Shown piece by piece: positions 58,411 through 64,000 of a stretch of 64,000 nt of DNA. Position 1 is the first letter of the stretch. Each line of letters begins with the position of its first letter. The position numbers and the translations under genes are program-made. The notes under the pieces were generated by a model that made no database searches, was not told the DNA's origin, and saw only the letters and a list, made by a program, of their open reading frames with translations. Origin of the DNA: JBDTSW01 sp963807385 (GTDB lineage Bacteria; Actinomycetota; Thermoleophilia; Solirubrobacterales; 70-9); contig CAWEBQ010000002.1 of the NCBI GenBank assembly GCA_963807385.1, forward strand, positions 868,001 through 932,000, given 5' to 3'.

Positions 58411-59282
58411 CCGCGAACCCCGGGGCGCTTGGAGCCGCCGGTCAGGACCTGCACGAAGTCCAGGTCCCGCATGTCGGCGAACGGCTCGACGTGAACCTGC
58501 TGAAACGCCTGCTGCTCGCCGGCGCTGGCCTCGGATACGCGGCCGATCTCGAGCCCGGCCGGGTAGGCGGAGGAGATACGCCCGTTCGACCAGCCCGCGG
58601 TGACGAGGATCTGGCCCTCCTTGACCTGGTCCTCGTTCGCGATGAAGTCGAGCAGCAGGTCCTCGGGGTCCCCGACCTCGGGCTCGACGACGCCGTCGGG
58701 CCCGTCGGGGAGCAGCCGCGCCGAGACCGCGCTGCGATGGTCGGTGATGAGGGTCACCTGAGCGGTGCCGCGAGTCGTCTCCGTGACCCGGCCGACCAGG
58801 CCATCGCCGTTTACGACCGGGTCGTTGATGTCCACGCCCTCGCCTGCCCCAACGTCGATCGTGACCGTGGAGTACCAGACGGTCGGCGAGCGCCCGATAA
58901 CGCGGCCGGTGACCTTGGTGAGCGCGGCGACGGTGGCGTTCTGCTCGCTCAGCTCAAGGAGCTTCCTGAACTGCTCGTTCTCGCCGACGGCCTCCTGAGA
59001 ATCGGCCAACTCCTCCCGGAGCTTCTGGACCTCGTCGTTGAGCGCGTCGTTCTCTCCGCGGGCATCGAAGGTCTCGTCGAACCAGTTGACCAGGTCGCGG
59101 GCCGGCTTCAGCGCCCGGGAGGCCCCCTCCTCCACCGGTCCCAGGACCGTTGAGATCCCGCGCTGGAGCGAGCTGATGGGCCCGCTGTCGGCCTCGCTGA
59201 AGCTGATCGAGATCATGACGAGGCAGGCGACGATGAGCGCCACGAGCACTGCGCGCCTGCGACGTACCTCCTTGCGGTACAC
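58407..59282 (-). CDS. mreC: Rod shape-determining protein MreC
   Basis: MreC is a bitopic protein that scaffolds PBP2 outside the membrane. The 291-residue product has a basic N-terminus and one membrane helix (about 10-28), then a coiled-coil segment (about 72-110, DALNDEVQKLREELADSQEA). The beta-barrel domain follows, with VTGRVIGRSPTVWYSTVTID and GLVGRVTETTRGTAQVTLIT. Length and order are normal. It lies 6 bp after mreB. Confidence 0.95.
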   Translation of the reverse strand: MYRKEVRRRRAVLVALIVACLVMISISFSEADSGPISSLQRGISTVLGPVEEGASRALKPARDLVNWFDETFDARGENDALNDEVQKLREELADSQEAVGENEQFRKLLELSEQNATVAALTKVTGRVIGRSPTVWYSTVTIDVGAGEGVDINDPVVNGDGLVGRVTETTRGTAQVTLITDHRSAVSARLLPDGPDGVVEPEVGDPEDLLLDFIANEDQVKEGQILVTAGWSNGRISSAYPAGLEIGRVSEASAGEQQAFQQVHVEPFADMRDLDFVQVLTGGSKRPGVRG

Positions 59283-59288
59283 GGCGCC

Positions 59289-60350
59289 TTACGCGACGGC
59301 GTCGCCCAGACGCCGCCGGCGGTCCGAATGCCTGTTCATCCTGTGGATGACCTCGAACTCCTCGAGCGAGCGGCCGGAGCCGACCGCTACACAGGTGAGC
59401 GGTGAGTCGGTGAGGACCGCCGGCATCTGGCACTCGACTCGCATCCGCTCCGCCATGCCGCGCAGCAGCCCGCCGCCGCCCGCGAGCGTGATTCCGCGAT
59501 CCATGATGTCCCCGGCCAGCTCCGGGGGGGTCCTATCGAGCGTGTCCTTCACGGCGCTGACGATCTGGCTCACGGGCTCCTCGAGCGCCCCCCGAACCTC
59601 GGTCGAGGTCAGGACGAGCGTCCGGGGCAGGCCGGTGACCATGTCCCGGCCGCGGATCTCCGCAGTCAACTCGGTGTCGAGGTCCGATGCGGCTCCGATC
59701 TCGAGCTTGACGTCCTCCGCCGTCTGCGAGCCGATGAGGAGCTTGTGCTGGTGCTTGCAGTGACTGACGATCGCCTCGTCCATCTCGTCCCCGCCGACCC
59801 GGATCGACTCCGAGACCACGATGCCGCCGAGGGAGATCACGGCCACTTCGCTGGTGCCGCCGCCGATGTCGAGGACCATGCTCCCGGTGGGCTCGGCGAC
59901 GGGGAGTCCGGCCCCGATCGCCGCCGCCATCGGCTCCTCGATCAGGTAGGCCTGGCGCGCGCCGGCCGACAGGCATGCCTCCTCGACGGCCCGCTTCTCG
60001 ACGCCGGTCACCCCGGAGGGGACGCACACGACAACCCTGGGATGCGCAAAGCGATTGCGGTGGACGCGCTGGATGAAATGCCGGAGCATCTCCTCGGTCA
60101 CCTCGAAGTCGGCGATCACGCCGTCCTTCAGTGGACGTATGGCGGTGATCGACCCGGGCGTGCGGCCCAGCATCCGCTTCGCCTCGACCCCGACGGCATG
60201 CACCTCTCCCGTGGTCGAGTCGACGGCGACCACGGACGGCTCCGAGAGCACGATCCCGCGCCCGCGGACGTAGACGAGCGTATTCGCGGTGCCGAGGTCA
60301 ACCGCCATGTCGCGGCCGCCGAATCCGGTCAGTTTTCTGAGGAAGCCCAT
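59289..60350 (-). CDS. mreB: Rod shape-determining protein MreB
   Basis: MreB is the actin-like filament that orients cell-wall synthesis. The 353-residue protein has the phosphate-1 loop DLGTANTLVYVRGRG, SEPSVVAVD, the phosphate-2 motif DIGGGTSEVAVISLGG and the adenosine motif LAGGGGLLRGMAE. The ATG at 60350 gives MGFLRKLTGFGGRDMAVDLG, close to the family N-terminus with an amphipathic helix. A TTGTGG-N16-TACATT promoter lies about 97-124 bp upstream. mreBCD-mrdA-rodA form one run, so the organism is likely rod-shaped. Confidence 0.97.
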   Translation of the reverse strand: MGFLRKLTGFGGRDMAVDLGTANTLVYVRGRGIVLSEPSVVAVDSTTGEVHAVGVEAKRMLGRTPGSITAIRPLKDGVIADFEVTEEMLRHFIQRVHRNRFAHPRVVVCVPSGVTGVEKRAVEEACLSAGARQAYLIEEPMAAAIGAGLPVAEPTGSMVLDIGGGTSEVAVISLGGIVVSESIRVGGDEMDEAIVSHCKHQHKLLIGSQTAEDVKLEIGAASDLDTELTAEIRGRDMVTGLPRTLVLTSTEVRGALEEPVSQIVSAVKDTLDRTPPELAGDIMDRGITLAGGGGLLRGMAERMRVECQMPAVLTDSPLTCVAVGSGRSLEEFEVIHRMNRHSDRRRRLGDAVA

Positions 60351-60446
60351 ATGCAAGTTCGGTGAAGCGGCGCGGCTGGCCGGAGGGTTCTCCAGGCCCC
60401 GGAACGAAGCTGAAACCGGGTCGCCGGATGCCCGCACCGCCGAGCG

Positions 60447-60474
60447 AATGTAGCAAAGGATCTGCAAGCCACAA
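60447..60474 (-). promoter_or_regulatory. Putative promoter of the mreBCD-mrdA-rodA operon
   Basis: On the minus strand TTGTGG (60469-60474) and TACATT (60447-60452) are separated by 16 bp, a sigma-70-type arrangement. Transcription would begin near 60440, giving a leader of about 90 nt before mreB. It is in the only sizeable gap (60351-60533) between maf and the Rod genes. Confidence 0.45.
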
Positions 60475-60533
60475 GCCGTACTTGAGGGCTTGCGCCGAAC
60501 CTAAGGATAAACCAGAGGTCTAGCCTTTTCCGC

Positions 60534-61160
60534 CTATCCCGCGGACCCGCTGGAAATCGGGGGGAAGAGGTCCGGCGCGAGCTCGACGAGCAGTTGCAAC
60601 GGCAAACCCACCACGTTCGAGAAATCCCCCTCCAGGCGCTCGACCAGCGTCGCCCCCAGGCCTTGAATCGCGTACGAGCCGGCCCGATCGCGCCACTCGC
60701 CACTACCGAGATACCGCTCCAGGGTGTCACCGTCCAGGGCGCGAAACGTGACGGAGGACCGTGCGACGCCGATCACCTCCCGAGGCGGGCGACGAACCTC
60801 GTGGTCACCGCCAGGTTCGTCGAGTCCCTCACCGGATCGGACCAGGGCGACGCCGGAGAGCACCTCGTGGGTCCTGCCCGAGAGGGCCTCTAGGCGCTCC
60901 CGGGCGTCCTCCTCCGTCACTGCCTTCCCCAGCGCCCGCCCCTCCAGGAACACGTCGGTGTCGACGCCCAGCGCCACGTCTCCCGGGGCTTCGGCCAGCG
61001 CCAGTCCGGCAACTGCCTTCCTCCGCGCGTTCTCCGCCACCAGATCGCCCGGCGGCAGGCCCTCCCGCAGCTCGTCCACCTCGGGGACGACCGCCTCGTA
61101 TGGAACCCCCAGCGCGCTCAGCATCTCCCGCCTACGGGGAGACGCGGACGCCAGAATCAG
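60534..61160 (-). CDS. maf: Maf-like nucleoside triphosphate pyrophosphatase (CTG start)
   Basis: Maf proteins hydrolyse non-canonical or excess nucleotides such as dTTP/UTP and modified forms. The 208-residue protein contains the Maf signature ILASASPRRREML at residues 2-14, the catalytic-base motif GVDTDVFLEG, and the end motif YAIQGLGATLVERLEGDFSN. No ATG, GTG or TTG lies before the signature; the first ATG (61124) would delete it. CTG at 61160 makes a CTGA overlap with the ndk stop, exactly like the ATGA/GTGA/TTGA junctions elsewhere, so CTG is taken as the start. Confidence 0.92.
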   Translation of the reverse strand: MILASASPRRREMLSALGVPYEAVVPEVDELREGLPPGDLVAENARRKAVAGLALAEAPGDVALGVDTDVFLEGRALGKAVTEEDARERLEALSGRTHEVLSGVALVRSGEGLDEPGGDHEVRRPPREVIGVARSSVTFRALDGDTLERYLGSGEWRDRAGSYAIQGLGATLVERLEGDFSNVVGLPLQLLVELAPDLFPPISSGSAG

Positions 61161-61573
61161 ACGCCGTCCGGGAACCAGATCTCGATCTCGCGGGCGGCGG
61201 ACTCATCGGAGTCTGAGCCGTGGACCATGTTGAACGTGACCTCGAGCGCGAAGTCCCCCCGGATCGAGCCCGGGGCGGCTTCGACGGGGTTGGTGGCGCC
61301 GATCAGCTGGCGGGCGGCCGCTACCGCCTCGACCCCCTCCAGCACCGCGGCAACGAGGGGGCCTCCGGTGATGAACGAGACCAGTTCACCGAAGAACGGT
61401 TTGTCCTTGTGCTCGGCGTAGTGGCGGTTGGCGATGTCCTCGCCGGCCGTCAGCTTGCGCAGGGCGACGATTTGCAGTCCCTTGCGCTCGAACCGGGCAA
61501 GGACCTCACCGGTCAGGCCCCGCTCGAAGGCGTCGGGCTTGACGAGGATGAGGGTCCGGGAAGCGTCGCTCAT
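61157..61573 (-). CDS. ndk: Nucleoside diphosphate kinase
   Basis: Ndk transfers phosphate between nucleoside di- and triphosphates. The 138-residue enzyme has TLILVKPDAFERGL at the start and the active-site NMVHGSDSDESA with H118 as the phospho-histidine. It is full length. It overlaps the zinc-ribbon gene by ATGA upstream and maf by CTGA downstream, joining two enzymes of nucleotide-pool control. Confidence 0.97.
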   Translation of the reverse strand: MSDASRTLILVKPDAFERGLTGEVLARFERKGLQIVALRKLTAGEDIANRHYAEHKDKPFFGELVSFITGGPLVAAVLEGVEAVAAARQLIGATNPVEAAPGSIRGDFALEVTFNMVHGSDSDESAAREIEIWFPDGV

Positions 61574-62373
61574 GTGGTCGCGGGACGCGAGCGATCATCG
61601 CCCTCGCTCGGGGCCTGCTTCGGCGCGCCATCGCCCGGAGACGCAGCCGGACGCTGCGTCGTGGCGGCCTGGCGCTTCGCCGGGCGCCCCTGGCGCTCGG
61701 ACGTCTGTCGCTGCTTGGGGGCTGAGGGCTGGCGCTCGCTGCTCGAGGAGACGCGGCGGGCGGCCTCCGAGGGCTTGCCGGCGGCCTCCACTGGCTTGCG
61801 GGGGGGCTCCGCTGGCTTGCGGGCGGAACCCGCAGCGGGCGCCTTGCGCCGCCGCTCGCCGCCGCCGGAGGTGGGTGCGGGAGCCTTCGCGCGGCGCTTG
61901 GGAGCGGCCTTGGGGGCCGGCGGCGCCGCGCGGCGGACCGCCGTCTCGCAGTAGGGGCAGAGCGACCAGCGCGGGTCGATCGGCTTGCCGCAGGCCTCGC
62001 AGGGATCCTTCACCCGCGCCTTGCAGCTCGGACATCTCAGGTAGCTTCGCTCGATCGGGAACGAGCAGTTGGGGCACGAGGACTCCTCCAGCTGGCGCAC
62101 GCGGAGCTCGGCGGAGCGTGTCTCGAGTTCGCGCTCGCGCTTGTCGGCAAGGAACTCGGGTGGCCGCACGATGGAGTACACCAGCGGGCCGACGAAGGGG
62201 AAGAAGGACGCCACCGTGGCACTCGTGACGAGCACTGGATCCTCCAGGCGCCGGCGTGCATCCATGTAGGTCCACACGATGAGCGCGATGTAAACCACGA
62301 CCAGGAAAAGGATGATCAGGTTGACGGCCAGGTTAAGGCTGTCGTTGGTGATGCCGAAGAGGGCTGCGGGCAT
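61570..62373 (-). CDS. Membrane protein with zinc ribbons and disordered tail
   Basis: Function unknown. The 267-residue product has two membrane segments: one at about 15-35, and a second, weaker one at about 50-68. A helical linker follows, then two zinc ribbons on the cytoplasmic side. The Cys pairs are CPNC/CPSC (about 99-117) and CEAC/CPYC (about 126-144). The last 115 residues are a disordered Lys/Arg/Pro/Ala tail. TACACT lies 12 nt before the ATG. It is coupled to ndk. Such double zinc-ribbon membrane proteins are frequent in actinobacteria but uncharacterised. Confidence 0.82.
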   Translation of the reverse strand: MPAALFGITNDSLNLAVNLIILFLVVVYIALIVWTYMDARRRLEDPVLVTSATVASFFPFVGPLVYSIVRPPEFLADKRERELETRSAELRVRQLEESSCPNCSFPIERSYLRCPSCKARVKDPCEACGKPIDPRWSLCPYCETAVRRAAPPAPKAAPKRRAKAPAPTSGGGERRRKAPAAGSARKPAEPPRKPVEAAGKPSEAARRVSSSSERQPSAPKQRQTSERQGRPAKRQAATTQRPAASPGDGAPKQAPSEGDDRSRPATT

Positions 62374-62457
62374 GGGCGAGCGGGCAGTGTAGGCAGAAAG
62401 GGCGGCGTTACGCGCACCTCGGCGCCCAGGCCGGGCGCGCCGCGCGGAGGCCCGGCG

Positions 62458-62577
62458 CTAGAGGAATGTCCTCCCGAACAGGTACCCGAGCCCAAAGAAC
62501 ACCAGGATCACGATCGCGACCACGGCCGCGACCAGCCCCATCATGTGCAGGAGCTCGGAGCGAGCCTCACGATCCAT
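62458..62577 (-). CDS. 39-residue single-span membrane protein
   Basis: A small gene whose product starts MDREARSELLHMMGLVAAVV, with one hydrophobic helix of about 22 residues and an aromatic end (FFGLGYLFGRTFL). The charged head and clear helix suggest a real membrane peptide. The ATG at 62577 lies inside the folC 3' end, overlapping it by 11 bp in another frame, and the 84-bp gap to the zinc-ribbon gene follows. Its role is unknown. Confidence 0.6.
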   Translation of the reverse strand: MDREARSELLHMMGLVAAVVAIVILVFFGLGYLFGRTFL

Positions 62578-63853
62578 AGCCAAGAAGGTAATGCGATCCA
62601 GCAGCGAGCGCCACCCCGCCCCGGCGCTGGGCAAGCTCCCTGGCGCGCGCCAACGCAAACGCAGGCTGCACCAGGATCTCGACCTCGGCGACCCCTGCCC
62701 GCCGAACCAGCCCGGCCAGCTCGGCGGCCGGGCGGGATCCGGCGCCCGCGCGCCCCGACCCCTCCAGCCTCACGGCTGGCACCTCGGTCACCACGGCGGC
62801 GTCGAGCAGGGGCGCAAGCGGGGCGATGATGCCCTCCGCATCCTTCCCGGCCAGCACCGCGATGCACGCGACCACCGGTCGCCCCTCGGCGACCCCCGGA
62901 AGCGCCTCGGCCAGGGCGCGCGCGCCATCGGGGTTGTGGGCGGCGTCGTAGACCGTGGGCGGATCCCCCCCGACGATCTCCATCCGGCCGGGGAGGCGAG
63001 TCTCCGCGGCCACGGCAGCGACGAGCTCCGGGTCGAGCGGGCCGGCGATCTGCTCGGACGCGGCGACGGCCACCGCCAGGTTGCCGGCCAGGTATGGCGC
63101 CCGGCGCGCCAGCGCGAGGGCGGCGGCGGGGTCGGCGGCGCTCACGACGCGCGCTTCCCGGTCCGCCGCGGTGCGCGTCGCAAGGGCCCGGATCTCCGGA
63201 TCCACGCGCCCGAGGACGAGCGCCGAGCCGGGTTGGAGCACAGCGAGCTTCTCTCCCGCGATCTCCAGAACGGTCTCCCCCAGGTACTCGGTGTGCTCGA
63301 TGCCGATGGAGGTCAGGGCAGTCACCCGCGAGGGGAGGACGTTCGTCGCGTCCAGCCGTCCTCCCAGCCCGGCCTCGACCACGGCCACCTCCACGCCGGC
63401 CGCGGCGAAGGCGACGAAGGCCGTTGCGGTCGCCGCCTCGAACTGGGTGACGAAATCGCCCTCATCCAACTCGCCCTCCACCGCGGCCATCGCGTCCGCG
63501 ACCTGGCTCGCAGCCGCTCCGAAGTCCTCGGAGCCGATCTCGGCGCCGCCTATCCGCACCCGCTCCGACCAGCGCTCATGGTGCGGCGAGAGGTACGCCC
63601 CCGTGGCGAATGCCACCCGTTCGAGCAGCGCGGCGGTCAGCAACGTCACCGACGACTTCCCGTTCGTGCCCACCACGTGGACCGACGCGAACCGCCGCTG
63701 GGGAGCGCCTAGCCTCTCCAGCAGCAGGGTTATGCGGTCGAGGCCGAAGCTCCAGCCGACGGGCTCGAGGCCGCGGAGCCACTGCTCGGCGTCGAACATC
63801 TTCCCCGTGGCGTGCTGCGCGGCGCGGCTGGGGGCCCCCCGTTTGCGGCTCAC
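62567..63853 (-). CDS. folC: Folylpolyglutamate / dihydrofolate synthase
   Basis: FolC adds glutamate to folates, and in many bacteria also makes dihydrofolate. The 428-residue Mur-ligase-fold enzyme has the P-loop VVGTNGKSSVT, the family segment YLSPHHERWSERVRI, and a C-terminal ligase domain with ETRLPGRMEIVGGDPPTVYD and AHNPDGARALAEAL. The GTG at 63853 is chosen for its GTGA overlap with the valS stop, though an internal ATG 54 bases on would also give an intact fold. The valS-folC pairing is common. Confidence 0.95.
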   Translation of the reverse strand: MSRKRGAPSRAAQHATGKMFDAEQWLRGLEPVGWSFGLDRITLLLERLGAPQRRFASVHVVGTNGKSSVTLLTAALLERVAFATGAYLSPHHERWSERVRIGGAEIGSEDFGAAASQVADAMAAVEGELDEGDFVTQFEAATATAFVAFAAAGVEVAVVEAGLGGRLDATNVLPSRVTALTSIGIEHTEYLGETVLEIAGEKLAVLQPGSALVLGRVDPEIRALATRTAADREARVVSAADPAAALALARRAPYLAGNLAVAVAASEQIAGPLDPELVAAVAAETRLPGRMEIVGGDPPTVYDAAHNPDGARALAEALPGVAEGRPVVACIAVLAGKDAEGIIAPLAPLLDAAVVTEVPAVRLEGSGRAGAGSRPAAELAGLVRRAGVAEVEILVQPAFALARARELAQRRGGVALAAGSHYLLGYGS

Positions 63854-64000
63854 TCGCCCTCGGGCGCCGCGGGGAGCTCGGCCAGCTCGGCCCTGTAGCC
63901 GTTCAGCTTTTCGCGCTCGGCCTCGACGACCTCGGGCGGGGCCTTCGCGACGAAGCCCTCGTTCCCCAGCTTCCGCTCACCCCTCTCGACCTCCGCGCGG
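63850..64000 (-). CDS. valS: Valyl-tRNA synthetase, C-terminal end (partial)
   Basis: Only the last 50 residues are in the window. They form the C-terminal coiled-coil arm of ValRS that contacts tRNA: RGERKLGNEGFVAKAPPEVV then EAEREKLNGYRAELAEL, a pattern highly specific to the family. The stop overlaps the folC GTG by 4 bp. The rest of the gene lies to the right of the window. Confidence 0.93.
   Translation of the reverse strand, partial: RAEVERGERKLGNEGFVAKAPPEVVEAEREKLNGYRAELAELPAAPEGE

Overview
The window is GC-rich, densely coded chromosomal DNA from an actinobacterium, most likely of the Thermoleophilia / Solirubrobacterales type. That placement is an inference from gene content: a six-gene mce operon, an hrcA-dnaJ-prmA-murI-yqeY-phoH-ybeY-era run, a valS-folC-ndk-maf-mreBCD-mrdA-rodA-rne-rplU-rpmA-obgE-proB run, many GTG/TTG starts and very frequent 4-bp stop/start overlaps. 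No phage, transposase, CRISPR array or rRNA was seen.

Layout. 1-3542 (minus): the 5' part of hisI, then a very large secreted protein of unknown function. 3693-13143 (plus): six overlapping Mce/MlaD genes with no permease or ATPase beside them. 13147-19802 (minus): heat-shock, ribosome-maturation and cell-wall genes from hrcA to era. 19857-31863: a Bcp-type peroxiredoxin, a HadA/HadB-like hydratase pair, SnoaL-like protein, lepA, an M23 peptidase with a CRP-type operator, murJ, rpsT, holA, comEC and a frameshifted comEA, then small membrane proteins and a cupin. 31895-42356: leuS and an accessory stretch with a P450, a DUF2294-desaturase pair, an MBL hydrolase, DUF2834, a Phd-like antitoxin, tRNA-Ala with the wreck of an intron-type endonuclease joined to it, a DivIVA-like coiled-coil protein, a GNAT and an FMO. 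42369-50983 (mostly minus): rsfS-nadD-proA and proB-obgE, split by a thioesterase, a LuxR-type ATPase regulator and a new 55-residue gene. 51043-64000 (minus): an RCC1-repeat protein wedged between obgE and rpmA, then rplU, rne, the Rod cell-shape complex, maf, ndk, a zinc-ribbon protein, folC and the 3' end of valS.

How the genes fit together. Most minus-strand genes from 49516 to the right edge form long, translationally coupled transcripts that join cell elongation (MreBCD, PBP2, RodA) with RNA processing, ribosomal proteins and nucleotide/folate metabolism. Gene starts follow two clear rules. Within operons the junctions are ATGA, GTGA, TTGA, TAATG or TGATG. At operon heads a TANNNT hexamer often lies just 6-9 nt before the start codon, which points to leaderless mRNAs. 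These rules correct several starts (leuS at 34375) and suggest two non-standard ones: CTG for maf and ATC for the DivIVA-like protein.

The strongest leads for novelty are the permease-less mce operon facing a repeat-rich secreted protein, the tRNA-Ala / PD-(D/E)XK remnant, the leaderless-promoter hairpins at obgE and yqeY, and several unlisted small proteins.
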